This document shows, in pieces, positions 17,195 through 27,373 of a stretch of 64,000 nucleotides of DNA. Numbering within the stretch: the stretch's first letter is position 1; each line of letters begins with the position of its first letter. Source of the DNA: DATFVA01 sp963811905 (GTDB lineage Bacteria > Bacteroidota > Ignavibacteria > Ignavibacteriales > Ignavibacteriaceae); assembly GCA_963811905.1 (NCBI GenBank), contig CAWETK010000017.1:62001-126000 (forward strand), in the 5' to 3' direction. A program made the translations under genes and the position numbers. Below the pieces are notes generated by a model. The model was not told the origin of the DNA, did no database searches, and saw only the letters and a program-made list of their open reading frames with translations.

Positions 17195-18442
17195 ATGAAT
17201 AAAAGACGAGTAGTTGTAACCGGGATGGGTGCAGTTACTCCAATCGGTATAGGCGTGGATAATTTCTGGGAAGCCCTTTTAAGCGGCCGTAATGGTGTGG
17301 CGCCTATTACCAAGTTTAATACCGAAAAATTCGATACTAAGTTTGCTGCTGAAGTTAAAAACTTTAATGCTGAAGATTACCTCGATAAAAAGGAAATCAG
17401 GAGACTGGATCCTTTTAATCAGTATGCTATCGCTACAGCTATTATGGCTATGAAGGATTCCGGACTAAGTGACGACGGCGTCGATAAAGAAAGATTCGGC
17501 GTTATTTACGGAAGCGGTATCGGTGGAATGATTACTCTGGAGAAGCAGCACTGGCTTTACTTCGAAAATAAAGACCCTCATAAGATCAGCCCCTTTTTTG
17601 TACCCATGATGATCTCGGATATGGCCGCCGGACAGATTTCTATCAGGTTCGGCCTTAAAGGTCCTAATTATGCTACAACATCTGCCTGTGCAACCTCCTC
17701 CCACGCTATCGCGGATGCCTTTATTTTAATTCAAAGAGGCAGTGCCGACCTGATGATGTGCGGAGGTTCGGAAGCTGCAATAACCGAGATGTCTATCGGT
17801 GGTTTTAACGCGATGAGAGCATTGTCTACCTGGAATGAAAGGTACTCGGAAGCCTCCCGGCCATTCGATACCGAAAGAAACGGCTTTGTGATGGGAGAAG
17901 GTGCAGGTACTTTAATCCTGGAGGAATATGAACATGCCAGGAGCCGCGGCGCTAAGATTTATGCTGAAATTTCGGGAATAGGACTAACAGGAGATGCTTA
18001 CCATATTACAGCGCCTTCACCTGCCGGAGAAGGAGCTGCACGGTCCATGAAAGCAGCCATGCAGGATGCTGGAATAGAACCGGAAGACGTAGACTATATA
18101 AATGCTCACGGTACGAGCACACAATACAACGATGTTACCGAAACAAAAGCAATTAAATCTGTCTTCGGTGATCATGCGTTTGATCTTGTCATAAATTCAA
18201 CAAAGTCTATGACGGGACATCTGCTGGGTGCAGCCGGGGGCGTGGAAGCGATAGCCACAGTCCTCTCAATGGTAAATAATAAAATTCCGCCTACTATTAA
18301 CCTTGATAATCCGGATCCTGAATGCGATCTTAATTACAGCGCTAAGAAAGTGACGGATAAAACTATTAACTTTGCAATTAGTAATACGTTTGGATTCGGC
18401 GGTCATAATGCGTCGATATTGTTTAAGAAAACCGGAGATTAG
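17195..18442 (+). CDS. fabF: 3-oxoacyl-ACP synthase II
   Basis: FabF elongates acyl-ACP with malonyl-ACP. The 415-aa protein has the thiolase fold, with RRVVVTGMGAVTPIG at the start, catalytic Cys in TTSACATSSHAIADA, His in NAHGTSTQYND and the Lys/His segment NSTKSMTGHLLGAAGG, and ends NTFGFGGHNASILF. Length is normal. A Shine-Dalgarno-like GGAG precedes the ATG. The rnc gene follows after 2 bases. Confidence 0.97.
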   Translation: MNKRRVVVTGMGAVTPIGIGVDNFWEALLSGRNGVAPITKFNTEKFDTKFAAEVKNFNAEDYLDKKEIRRLDPFNQYAIATAIMAMKDSGLSDDGVDKERFGVIYGSGIGGMITLEKQHWLYFENKDPHKISPFFVPMMISDMAAGQISIRFGLKGPNYATTSACATSSHAIADAFILIQRGSADLMMCGGSEAAITEMSIGGFNAMRALSTWNERYSEASRPFDTERNGFVMGEGAGTLILEEYEHARSRGAKIYAEISGIGLTGDAYHITAPSPAGEGAARSMKAAMQDAGIEPEDVDYINAHGTSTQYNDVTETKAIKSVFGDHAFDLVINSTKSMTGHLLGAAGGVEAIATVLSMVNNKIPPTINLDNPDPECDLNYSAKKVTDKTINFAISNTFGFGGHNASILFKKTGD

Positions 18443-18444
18443 TT

Positions 18445-19239
18445 TTGGGTCAGTTTATATCCTGGCTTGTTGAGAAACTAAAGCAGAGCCAGGCAAGAGA
18501 ACAAACCCGGTATTTTTCCAAATTACTTACACATCGTAAGTTCTCCGAATTAGAATCGGTAACAGGGGTTCCGATCAAAGATAAATCCTACTATATCCAG
18601 GCCTTAATGCATAGGTCCTTTCTCGAACAGAACCCTAATTTTGCTGTCTCTAATGAAAGACTTGAATTTCTTGGCGATTCTGTCCTTAATCTTACCGTTG
18701 CGGAATATCTATTTGACGTTTATCCTGAGGAAGATGAAGGGTTTTTAACCAAGGTCAGAGCAAAACTGGTTAACCGTGTGGCACTTGCGGAAGGCGCAGA
18801 AAGGATCGGCCTCTCACGGTTTCTGCTGGTAAGTAAAAATCTTTCTTCTACATTTACATATGGCTCCCGTACAGTATTAGCTGATGCATTCGAAGCATTA
18901 ATAGGAGCTATTTACCTCGATAATGGACTTGAAGGCGCAAGAAATTTTATAAAGAAAAACCTGGTAGAACCAAGCGCTAAAGCAGGGGAACACCTGATTG
19001 ATGAAAATTATAAGAGCCAGCTGCTTGAATATGCCCAGGCAAATAAATATGAGAATCCTTTTTACAAAGTTATCAGGGAGGAAGGCCCTCAGCATAACCG
19101 CTTGTTTACAGTCCAGGTTGAAATAAACGGTCAGGCTTATGGTGAGGGGATAGGCCGGAATAAAAAAACAGCCGAACAGAGCGCAGCACACGCTGCAATG
19201 ACAAAAATAAACCAGGGCAACGGAAACTCTAAACCATAA
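18445..19239 (+). CDS. rnc: Ribonuclease III
   Basis: A double-strand-specific RNase of 264 aa for rRNA and mRNA processing. The RNase III signature NERLEFLGDSVLNLTVAEYL sits near residue 70 and the second catalytic segment DAFEALIGAIYLD near residue 150. A C-terminal dsRNA-binding domain spans about residues 185-255 (YKSQLLEYAQANK and NKKTAEQSAAHAAM). The N-terminal tail of about 45 residues is longer than in E. coli. The start is TTG, 2 bases after the fabF stop. Its place after fabF is a widespread arrangement. Confidence 0.95.
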   Translation: MGQFISWLVEKLKQSQAREQTRYFSKLLTHRKFSELESVTGVPIKDKSYYIQALMHRSFLEQNPNFAVSNERLEFLGDSVLNLTVAEYLFDVYPEEDEGFLTKVRAKLVNRVALAEGAERIGLSRFLLVSKNLSSTFTYGSRTVLADAFEALIGAIYLDNGLEGARNFIKKNLVEPSAKAGEHLIDENYKSQLLEYAQANKYENPFYKVIREEGPQHNRLFTVQVEINGQAYGEGIGRNKKTAEQSAAHAAMTKINQGNGNSKP

Positions 19240-19353
19240 TTGTGCATTACCTGTCAGTTATTCCTCATTTTTAACATTTTATAGATATAAAACATTCCTT
19301 ATTTTAGTAAGTCTAAATATTTTTGCAAATTCATTTTCAATGAGTAAAACACC

Positions 19354-22249
19354 ATGAATAAACCCGAATATCCGGATAAATTTGTTAACAGGCATATTGG
19401 ACCTAATGATAGTGAAATAAAAGAAATGCTGGAAGTCGTTGGGGTAAAATCCATTGATGAGCTGATCGAACAAACTATTCCTTCACAGATAAGATTAAAG
19501 AAAAGCCCTGAAATAGGTGAGCCGGTTTGTGAATATAAATTCCTTGAGGATTTAAGAGAAATAGCAAAACAGAACCAGGTTTTTAAGCCCTATATAGGTA
19601 TGGGCTATAACCATACAATTACACCTGCGGTTATCCAGAGAAATATTCTTGAGAATCCCGGATGGTATACTCAGTATACACCGTATCAGGCTGAGATTGC
19701 ACAGGGGCGCCTGGAAGCTTTAATGAACTTTCAGACAGCCGTTATTGACCTTACTGCACTGCCCATCGCTAATGCATCTCTGCTTGATGAGGGAACTGCT
19801 GCGGCTGAAGCAATGAGTATGTTTCATTCAATTAGAATTAATAAAAATGCAAATACCTTCTTCGTATCAGAGGAATGTTTCCCGCAGACAATTAGCGTCC
19901 TGAAAACAAGAGCTGAATCCCAGGGCATAACACTTCAAATAGGTAATCATAAAGAACTTAATCTGACAGATGATCTTTTTGGTCTTTTGGTTCAGTATCC
20001 GTCGGCATCAGGTGAAATCTATGATTATCAGGATCTTTTTAGTGAAGCTGGCGCGAAAAACATATACTGTGTAGTCGCAGCGGATATAATGAGTCTTGCT
20101 CTGTTAAAAGCTCCGGGAGAATTCGGAGCGGATGCTGTTGTCGGCAGTACTCAGAGATTCGGTGTTCCTATGGGTTACGGAGGTCCTCACGCTGCATATT
20201 TTGCTACAAAGGATGAATATAAAAGAAATATTCCCGGCAGAATAATCGGCGCAACTATTGATGCCCAGGGCAATCTTGCTTTCAGGATGGCATTGCAGAC
20301 GAGGGAACAGCATATCAGAAGAGAAAAGGCAACAAGTAATATATGTACTGCACAGGTTTTACTTGCTGTAATGGCTGCTATGTATGCTGTATATCATGGT
20401 CCTGAAGGAATCAGATCAATTGCCGGAAGGATTCACCGGTTCACTTCTCTCCTGGATAAATCTTTAACTGATCTGGGATATAACCAGGTAAATAAAAATT
20501 ACTTCGATACACTTAAAATTGTATTCCCGGCAACTGAAAAGAAAAAAATCTCGGCAATAAGAGAGGAAGCAGAAAAACTAAAGATAAATTTCAGGTATAT
20601 AGGTGACAACTCTATAGGTATCTCTATAGGTGAACCGGCTGATCTGGATGATATTATTGAAATTGTTGATGTATTTGCAAAAGCTGCCGGAAAAGAAATA
20701 GAAGTATCATCTATTAAAGAAACTGATATCAATACCGATATTTCAGATAAGTTTAGAAGGACAAGTGAGTACCTGACTCATCCCGTTTTCAATACCTATC
20801 ATTCCGAAACAGAAATGCTCAGGTATATGAAGAGCCTTGAAAATAAAGATCTCTCACTCACACATTCGATGATACCTCTTGGCTCCTGCACGATGAAGTT
20901 AAATGCCACTACCGAGATGCTGCCTATAACATGGCCTGAGTTCTGTAAAATTCATCCTTTTGCACCTGAGCAGCAGACCCTTGGTTATAAACAGTTATTC
21001 AGGGAACTTGAACATCAGCTGGCTCAGTTAACCGGATTTGCAGCAGTTTCGCTTCAGCCCAATAGCGGAGCGCAGGGTGAGTATACCGGTTTAATGGTGA
21101 TTCGCGAGTATCATAAAAACAGAGGCGAAGGGAAACGCAACGTGGTGATTATTCCTTCATCGGCTCACGGTACAAATCCGGCTAGTGCGGTTATGGCAGG
21201 AATGAAAGTAGTGGTTGCAAACTGTGATGCAAACGGAAATGTTGATGTTGAAGACCTGCGTAAAAAAGCCGAAGTTAATAAAGAGAACCTTTCTGCATTG
21301 ATGGTAACTTATCCGTCTACTCATGGAGTATTTGAAGAGAAAATACGCGAGATATGTGAGATCATCCATGAATACGGAGGCCAGGTATATATGGACGGCG
21401 CAAATATGAATGCCCAGGTTGGATTAACAAGTCCCGCTAATATTGGTGCGGATGTATGCCACCTTAACCTTCATAAAACTTTTTGTATACCTCATGGCGG
21501 CGGCGGACCGGGAATGGGTCCCATTGCTGCAGCGTCGCATTTAGTGCCTTTTCTTCCTCAGCACCCGGTTGTTAACCTTGGTCATGAAAAAGGTATCAAT
21601 GCTGTATCTTCTGCCCCCTGGGGAAGTGCTGATATTTTGGTGATCTCTTATGCTTATATCAAAATGATGGGTACGAAAGGATTAGCTAAGGCATCAGAAG
21701 TTGCAATATTAAATGCAAATTACATTAAAGCTAAGCTGGAACCGTACTTTAAAGTTCTCTATGCCGGTTCTAAGGGGAGAGTGGCTCACGAATTAATATT
21801 TGATATGAGAAATTTCAAAAACACAGCAAAAGTGGAAGTTGAAGATATTGCAAAGCGTATGATGGATTATGGTTATCACGCTCCTACTGTATCATTCCCG
21901 GTTGCCGGAACTCTGATGGTTGAACCAACTGAAAGTGAATCTAAAGCAGAGCTTGATAAATTCTGCGATGTAATGATTGCAATCAGGGAAGAGATCCGTG
22001 AAATCGAGGCGGGAAAATCAGATCAGAACGACAATGTACTTAAAAATTCTCCTCATACCTTAAATGTATTATTATCAGATGAATGGAATCATCAATATTC
22101 ACGTGAAAAAGCAGGGTTCCCGGTTGAATGGACCAGGAAAGGCAAGTTCTGGCCGAGCCGTGGGACGTGTAAATAGCGCTTACGGAGACCGTAACCTCGT
22201 GTGCAGCTGTAACCCCATTTCCGACTATATTGAAGAAGCCGTTTCCTGA
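19354..22249 (+). CDS. gcvP: Glycine dehydrogenase (decarboxylating), P protein, with a C-terminal +1 frameshift
   Basis: The P protein of the glycine cleavage system, a PLP enzyme that decarboxylates glycine and passes aminomethyl to lipoyl-GcvH. It is a single-chain form: the N-terminal half starts FVNRHIGPNDSEI and the C-terminal half holds the PLP lysine in LNLHKTFCIPHGGGGPG (about Lys708). As read, the frame ends at 22176 after 940 aa. The family's conserved tail (GRVNSAYGDRNLVCSCNPIS) continues in the +1 frame to a stop at 22249. One extra C at 22158-22159 explains this, because removing it restores W-P-S-V-G-R. The other gcv genes are not here. A terminator follows. Confidence 0.94.
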
Positions 22250-22268
22250 TATTATTTAATTTTATATT

Positions 22269-22308
22269 ACGGTTCGCCGGAACATTGTTTCTGCGAACCG
22301 TTTTTTTT
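22269..22308 (+). terminator. Rho-independent terminator after gcvP
   Basis: A perfect 9-bp stem (ACGGTTCGC / GCGAACCGT) with a 15-nt loop is followed directly by eight T residues. It lies 20 bases beyond the restored gcvP stop. Confidence 0.9.
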
Positions 22309-22331
22309 ATTACCTGATTAAAATTTCCTTA

Positions 22332-23657
22332 ATGAAAAAATATTTCCTGATCATTATTTTGTTGAAAACGTGCTTAATCTATGCTCAAATGCAGGATACC
22401 GTTAAATATTCAGATGATTATTCTGTTATTGTAGATTCAATAAAAATAATAGGAAATGAAACAACAAAAGAATTTATAATATTAAGGGAAGTTACTTTTT
22501 CTGTCGGGGATACTTTAACACCGGAACTTGCAAAGTATAACCGCGACAGAATTTATAGTCTTGGAATTTTTAACTTTGTGGAAGTCTTTCCTGAAACCGT
22601 CAATAATAAAAATTATGCTGTTATTTCCGTCGAAGAAGGCTGGTATATTTATCCGGTGCCATTCCTCGAGATCAGGGAAAACGACTGGAATAAACTTTCG
22701 TATGGGGCCATACTTGTAGTAAAAAATTTTCGCGGTAGAAATGAAACAATTTCTCTCAGTGGTGCATTTGGTTACAATCCTTTTTTAAGGCTTATGTACT
22801 ATAACCCGTATCTTTTGCGTGAGGAGGATCTTTTCTTTAATGTTTCAATGACTTACGGAACTACTGCCAATAAAAGCAGTACCGCAGCAGCTTTGTATGG
22901 GAAAGATTTTGATCAGAAAAATATCGGCGGCTCTGTGCAGCTCGGGAAAAGATTCGGATTGTATCAAAGGCTGGCGCTTAATCTTGGTTATTCCTATGTA
23001 GAAACACCCTTCTTTATAAAAGGAATATCTGCTTCTGATTCAAGAATTGATCGTGCTCCTCTTGTTTCGCTTGCCTATTCATACGATACAAGAGACCTGG
23101 CTCAGTTTCCGAGAAAAGGACTTTTCGGGAGCGCTTCAGTGGAATGGAAAGGACTTGGTATCAGCGGTATAAACTATAATATCGTCAGGTTTGATTTTCG
23201 TGAATATCGCCCCCTGGTCGGCGACCTGAACGCTAAATGGAGATTCACAACGAGGCTGACAGGAGGAAAGCTTGTGCCTTTCTATGACCTCTCTTATATA
23301 GGTTTTGATGAACGAATCAGAGGACACTATACGGAAGAACTGGAAGGGAATAATTACTATATTGGCTCTATGGAACTCTATTATCCTCTATTGAAAGATA
23401 TTCATGTAAATCTGGACTTTATCCCCCTTCTGCCGAAATCTTTACTTTCCTACAGGATTGCTTTTTATGCTGAGCTCTTCGGTGATGCAGGAGCAGCCAA
23501 ATTTAAAGGAGAATCATTATCAATAAATGATTTCAGAAGCGGATACGGAGGAGGTATTACTTTTTTAATCCTTCCTTACAATGTCGTAAGATTTGAGATT
23601 GGACTGGATGAATATCGAAATACGGAATTTATTTTAAATGTTGCAGTATCATTTTAA
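22332..23657 (+). CDS. BamA/Omp85-family outer membrane protein (single POTRA plus barrel)
   Basis: 441 aa with a signal peptide (about residues 1-19, ending IYAQ). One POTRA-like domain (residues 30-110, DSIKIIGNETTKEFIILREV) follows, and then a C-terminal 'surface antigen D15' beta barrel ending in an aromatic-rich strand (FILNVAVSF). It is much shorter than BamA, which has five POTRAs. It is therefore more like small Omp85 proteins of the TamA/patatin-barrel type or an accessory barrel. It probably sits in the outer membrane. The substrate or partner is unknown. The rsmE gene follows after 5 bases. Confidence 0.85.
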   Translation: MKKYFLIIILLKTCLIYAQMQDTVKYSDDYSVIVDSIKIIGNETTKEFIILREVTFSVGDTLTPELAKYNRDRIYSLGIFNFVEVFPETVNNKNYAVISVEEGWYIYPVPFLEIRENDWNKLSYGAILVVKNFRGRNETISLSGAFGYNPFLRLMYYNPYLLREEDLFFNVSMTYGTTANKSSTAAALYGKDFDQKNIGGSVQLGKRFGLYQRLALNLGYSYVETPFFIKGISASDSRIDRAPLVSLAYSYDTRDLAQFPRKGLFGSASVEWKGLGISGINYNIVRFDFREYRPLVGDLNAKWRFTTRLTGGKLVPFYDLSYIGFDERIRGHYTEELEGNNYYIGSMELYYPLLKDIHVNLDFIPLLPKSLLSYRIAFYAELFGDAGAAKFKGESLSINDFRSGYGGGITFLILPYNVVRFEIGLDEYRNTEFILNVAVSF

Positions 23658-23662
23658 ACATT

Positions 23663-24373
23663 ATGGTTAATGCTAAAAAATTAAGCAATATCGAATTGTA
23701 TTATACCCCTGCTGCTCTCCGGGAAAAAGAGAAAATCAAAATTAAAGGAGAGGAGCTAAAGCATATAATAAAAGTGATGCGGCATAACCCCGGTGATGAA
23801 CTTTTTGTTGCAAATGGTGCAGGAAACATTTACAAAACCTCAATTATGAAGATAAATTCCGACTCCATCGAATTAAATATCAATGAGACATATGTTTTTG
23901 AAAATCCTAAAGCTAACCTGTTTTTCTGCATACCAAGGCTTAAAAGCATCGATCGCTTTGAGATTGCCCTTGAAAAATGCACAGAACTTGGAATAACAAA
24001 TTTTATTGTATTTGATTCTGAAAGAACAATCCGTAAAGGGAATAAAACAGAACGCTGGGAAAAAATTATTACAGCAGCTATGAAACAATCCTTACGGTGC
24101 TATCTCCCGTCTTTAACAATGGCTGACTCCCTGGCTGAGATTTCGGCAATGGATGGGGAGATGATCCTTTTTACCCAGGAATCGGAGCAGTCATTTTCTT
24201 ATGATGCAGTTAATAAACAGACAAATTATTATTTTATATTCGGCCCGGAAGGCGATTTTACTGATAATGAAAAACAATTGTTTGATATGAAGAATCATTA
24301 TAATCTTGGAAACTACAGGCTCAGGAGCGAAACCGCTGTAATCAAATGTGCATCTATTCTCTCCCGGACATGA
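23663..24373 (+). CDS. rsmE: 16S rRNA m3U1498 methyltransferase RsmE
   Basis: A SPOUT-class SAM methyltransferase of 236 aa that methylates U1498 of 16S rRNA. The N-terminal PUA-like domain has HIIKVMRHNPGDELFV. The C-terminal knot holds CTELGITNFIVFDSERT, FIFGPEGDFTDNEKQ and the RLRSETAVIKCASIL tail. Length is normal. Its stop overlaps the lipoprotein ATG by 4 bases (ATGA). Confidence 0.95.
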   Translation: MVNAKKLSNIELYYTPAALREKEKIKIKGEELKHIIKVMRHNPGDELFVANGAGNIYKTSIMKINSDSIELNINETYVFENPKANLFFCIPRLKSIDRFEIALEKCTELGITNFIVFDSERTIRKGNKTERWEKIITAAMKQSLRCYLPSLTMADSLAEISAMDGEMILFTQESEQSFSYDAVNKQTNYYFIFGPEGDFTDNEKQLFDMKNHYNLGNYRLRSETAVIKCASILSRT

Positions 24374-24838
24374 TTAAATACCTTTCAATATTATGTATAT
24401 CGATGTTCACCTTTTATTCTTGTGCATCAAGCACCCGTTTTCCCGGTAGACATTCAGATGACAGTGTAGACTGGTGAGAGAGAATCACGTTATGAGGATA
24501 ACCGGGAAGTAAATAATTATGATGATGTTCTTGAATCCAGAGTTGGAGTTGCATCGTATTATTCAGACAAATACGAAGGAAGAAAAACCTCCAATGGTGA
24601 AATATTCAGTCAGGATAAACTTACTGCGGCACATCCCTCCTATAGCTTCGGAACAATAGTGAGAGTAAAGAATCTCCTTAACAGGAAGACAGTAGTTGTA
24701 AGGATCAATGATCGTCTGCTGAATCCCAATGGCCGGATAATCGACCTCTCAAAGAAGGCTGCGGAAGAACTCGATATGATCATAAGCGGTATTACTAAAG
24801 TCCAGGTTGATGTGTTGAAATGGGGAGATTCTAAATAA
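24370..24838 (+). CDS. rlpA: RlpA-like septal ring lytic transglycosylase lipoprotein, split by a +1 frameshift
   Basis: Frame one starts MIKYLSILCISMFTF with a lipobox-like YSCAS and stops at TGA 24475-24477 after 35 codons. The next frame continues ERESRYEDNREVNNYDD and then a double-psi beta barrel of the RlpA type. That barrel contains GVASYYSDKYEGRKTSNGE, LTAAHPSYSFGTIVRV and RINDRLLNPNGRIIDLS, and ends at 24838. Skipping one base at about 24473-24475 gives a normal lipoprotein of about 155 aa. The upstream part of the second frame is closed by TAG, so the crossover is confined to a few bases. RlpA proteins cut naked glycan strands of peptidoglycan. Whether this copy is functional depends on whether the shift is real. 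Confidence 0.85.
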
Positions 24839-24882
24839 ACTCCCTCCTTTCTTTCCAGAAACCCCGAATACTTTATTGCTTT

Positions 24883-24917
24883 AAAAAAAACAACCCAGTG
24901 TTGGGGGAACACTGGGT
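24883..24917 (-). terminator. Rho-independent terminator, minus strand
   Basis: A 10-bp stem (ACCCAGTGTT / AACACTGGGT) with a GGGGG loop is flanked by A8 on its left. Read on the minus strand it is a hairpin followed by a U8 run. It would end transcription from the minus-strand gene at 25121-25432. It may also act weakly on the rlpA side. Confidence 0.8.
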
Positions 24918-24932
24918 GCGATCCGTTTACCA

Positions 24933-24958
24933 TCAAAGGGCAGGGGAGGACCCTTTGA
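24933..24958. terminator. Second hairpin in the rlpA / 25121 convergent region
   Basis: An 8-bp stem (TCAAAGGG / CCCTTTGA) with a 10-nt loop lies 15 bases from the previous terminator. No U tract is present on either side. It probably reinforces termination between the convergent genes. The rest of the gap up to 25120 is AT-rich and shows nothing I can name. Confidence 0.45.
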
Positions 24959-25120
24959 AAGGATCAAATTTCTTGATGATTAAAATTGAATGCGCTAAAA
25001 TAATACTTACCTGAGTTTAAGTAAACACTTAATGAAAATAAAATCTTGTTAGTCACTGTGATCTCCATAATAAATTTTAAAGGTCAGTTTTATTATTCGC
25101 CTTTAAGCGGAGGAGAACTC

Positions 25121-25432
25121 TTAAATATCCTGTTCACTGGTTTTAACCTTTTTCAGAAATTCCGAAAGTTTTTCCGGTTCATTATTAGCGTATGTTCCAT
25201 AAGCGTCTATCAGAATTCCTTTGACGCCGGAATCTGTTTCCATTGCATACAAGACTGACATATCGTCTGGATTGGATTCACCTTCGAACCTGTACGTCTT
25301 AATGATCTTTATATCATCAGGCATCAAAATTGTCCCGGAAGTTACGGCTGTGAAACCACCCTTTTTCATCTCAAAATCCTCCCTGAATCCTTTTTGACGA
25401 AGTATTTCAATTACCTGCGATAGTGTACTCAT
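25121..25432 (-). CDS. Small conserved protein of Bacteroidota type, often labelled 'phosphoribosylpyrophosphate synthetase'
   Basis: 103 aa from the ATG at 25432 (MSTLSQVIEILRQKGF). A longer frame opens at 25522, but its extra 30 residues look non-homologous. The body has YRFEGESNPDDMSVLYAMET and GVKGILIDAYGTYAN, the pattern of a small single-domain family widespread in Bacteroidota. That family carries a PRPP-synthetase label in databases without having the enzyme's PRPP-binding motif. Real function unknown. Divergent from the histidine kinase gene. Confidence 0.7.
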   Translation of the reverse strand: MSTLSQVIEILRQKGFREDFEMKKGGFTAVTSGTILMPDDIKIIKTYRFEGESNPDDMSVLYAMETDSGVKGILIDAYGTYANNEPEKLSEFLKKVKTSEQDI

Positions 25433-25582
25433 ATTATGTCCTGATTCCATATCTTTTTCCCTGACTGTTTTTTTACTAAAGAATTTATAAAGTTTGGATA
25501 TATTAATATTGTAGCTGATCACATTTGGAATTATTGGGGAAAAACAGTTGTTCTGTAATTATAGTCAAATAAAATATTCAAT

Positions 25583-27373
25583 ATGAGACCATTGTACGAT
25601 ATACGCATAGTCCGGATTGGATTTATATTCATACTGATGCTTATTGTCGGAATCGGAATAGTATCTTACAGAAATTTAGACAATGTTTATACTGCGGCAG
25701 AAAGCAGGGGGAGTACATACAAAATTCTTAATAACCTTGAAGAAATTATTTCAGTACTGAGCCGGGCAGAAGAAAGTCAGCGGTCATTTCTGATTACAGG
25801 TGAAGAACATTACCTGCAGCCTTTTATAAATACTGAATCAGCTATCTCATCAGATCTGAATGAGCTTAAAATCCTCGTTTCAGGCGATAGCGTTAAAATG
25901 GGATCTGTTGATACCTTAACTGCCCTCATAAATTCAAGGATGAGCGTGCTGGCAAACACAATCGAGCTGAAAAAACTTGGGGATGATAAGGGCACCATAA
26001 ATCGTTATAAGATGAGGGTGGGCAGTGATATTATGAACCGGGTCTTCTCATTCGTAGCTCAGCTGAAGTCGGTGGAATATAAAGCACTCGAAGGCTGGGA
26101 CTTAACTATAATCAGTTCGGTCAGAGAAACTTTTTTTACAATAATTATAGGTACAGTCTTCAGTCTGATAATATTCCTGGTAGTCTTTTACGCCCTGGTC
26201 CGGGAAATTCAGGAAAGAGGAAAAGCGAATGAGGCTATTTCAGTTGAGAAGGATTTTTCAGACAGGCTTATTAATAGCAGCGTAGATGGGATCTTTGCGT
26301 TTAATAATGACCTTCAGCTTACCCGGTGGAATCCCGGGATGGAAAGAATGTCGGGTGTCAAAAAAAGTGATACAAAAGATAAAACCCTTAAAGAAATAAT
26401 GCCTTCTTTTTTTCAGGATGGGGAAGAAAAATTTTTTAGAAGTGCGCTCGATGGAAACCGTGTATCGGCAAGGGGGAAATTTATGAAAGACCTTGAAAGC
26501 GGAACGGAATACTTTGTAGAAGCACAGTATTCTCCTATTTTTGATAAAGAAGGAAAAGTAGTTGGAGGGCTCGCTGTTCTCCGTGATGGCACCCAGAGAA
26601 GGGCTGCTCTGATTAAGCTTGAGCAGACTAAAGACAGGCTGGAAGAAATGGTCAAGGAAAGGACAAAAGAGTTATCCGTTGCCAACGAGGAACTTAAAAA
26701 AGAAATTGCCCAGAGAAAACAGGCGCAGGAACAGATTAATGAGTCCCTCAGGGAGAAGATTGTCCTGCTTAGGGAAGTTCATCACCGTGTTAAGAATAAT
26801 CTCCAGATAGTTTCCAGTTTATTAAATCTTCAGGCAGGTTATATCAACGACAAAAAAGTTCTGCAGGTTTTCAAGGAAAGCCAGACCCGTATACGTTCAA
26901 TGGCATTAATTCACGAAAAACTTTATCAGTCCCGTGATCTGGATAAGATAAATTTTTCAGATTATATTGATTCATTGATACAGGACTTATTCAGGACCTA
27001 CCGCTCGCAGCTTAATAATATCAATATCAAATGCGAAGCAAGCCAGATCTTTCTTGAAATTGATCAGGCAATTTTATGCGGACTTATCATCAATGAACTT
27101 ATATCTAATTCGATTAAGCATGCATTCAAGGACAGGAATGAGGGTAATATTATTGTCAGGCTCTCTAATGAAGGCGAGGATTATCAGATCATTGTGGAGG
27201 ATAATGGAATCGGTTTTCCGGTTGATATTGATATCGAAAATTCAGATTCTCTGGGATTGCAATTAGTTACCTCACTCACAACCCAGATGTCGGGTAAATT
27301 AGAAATAAACTCTGATAACGGTACTACTGTAAAAATATTATTCAAAAATATGGCCAAAAGTAGAAAGTTCTGA
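25583..27373 (+). CDS. Sensor histidine kinase: CHASE3, PAS, HisKA_2 and HATPase domains
   Basis: A membrane sensor of 596 aa. One helix (residues 10-28) and a CHASE3-like extracytoplasmic domain (NLEEIISVLSRAEESQRSF) come first. A second helix (about 185-207) and a PAS domain (about 225-345, NSSVDGIFAFNNDLQLTRWN) follow. After a coiled coil (350-395) comes a HisKA_2/HWE-like dimerisation domain with EVHHRVKNNLQIVSSLL (His400/401). The C-terminal HATPase has NELISNSIKHAF and VEDNGIGFP. Kinases of this class often pair with atypical response regulators. No regulator is adjacent, so it is an orphan. It is monocistronic by context. Confidence 0.93.
   Translation: MRPLYDIRIVRIGFIFILMLIVGIGIVSYRNLDNVYTAAESRGSTYKILNNLEEIISVLSRAEESQRSFLITGEEHYLQPFINTESAISSDLNELKILVSGDSVKMGSVDTLTALINSRMSVLANTIELKKLGDDKGTINRYKMRVGSDIMNRVFSFVAQLKSVEYKALEGWDLTIISSVRETFFTIIIGTVFSLIIFLVVFYALVREIQERGKANEAISVEKDFSDRLINSSVDGIFAFNNDLQLTRWNPGMERMSGVKKSDTKDKTLKEIMPSFFQDGEEKFFRSALDGNRVSARGKFMKDLESGTEYFVEAQYSPIFDKEGKVVGGLAVLRDGTQRRAALIKLEQTKDRLEEMVKERTKELSVANEELKKEIAQRKQAQEQINESLREKIVLLREVHHRVKNNLQIVSSLLNLQAGYINDKKVLQVFKESQTRIRSMALIHEKLYQSRDLDKINFSDYIDSLIQDLFRTYRSQLNNINIKCEASQIFLEIDQAILCGLIINELISNSIKHAFKDRNEGNIIVRLSNEGEDYQIIVEDNGIGFPVDIDIENSDSLGLQLVTSLTTQMSGKLEINSDNGTTVKILFKNMAKSRKF

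Noticed and set aside
24475..24477. UGA read as an amino acid (selenocysteine or Trp recoding) in the rlpA-like gene
   Set aside because: The downstream homologous sequence is in another frame, so reading through UGA would not restore the protein. Other genes in the window end normally at TGA.
25433..25522. N-terminal extension of the small conserved protein at 25121-25432
   Set aside because: The extra 30 residues do not look like the family, and the ATG at 25432 gives the normal length.
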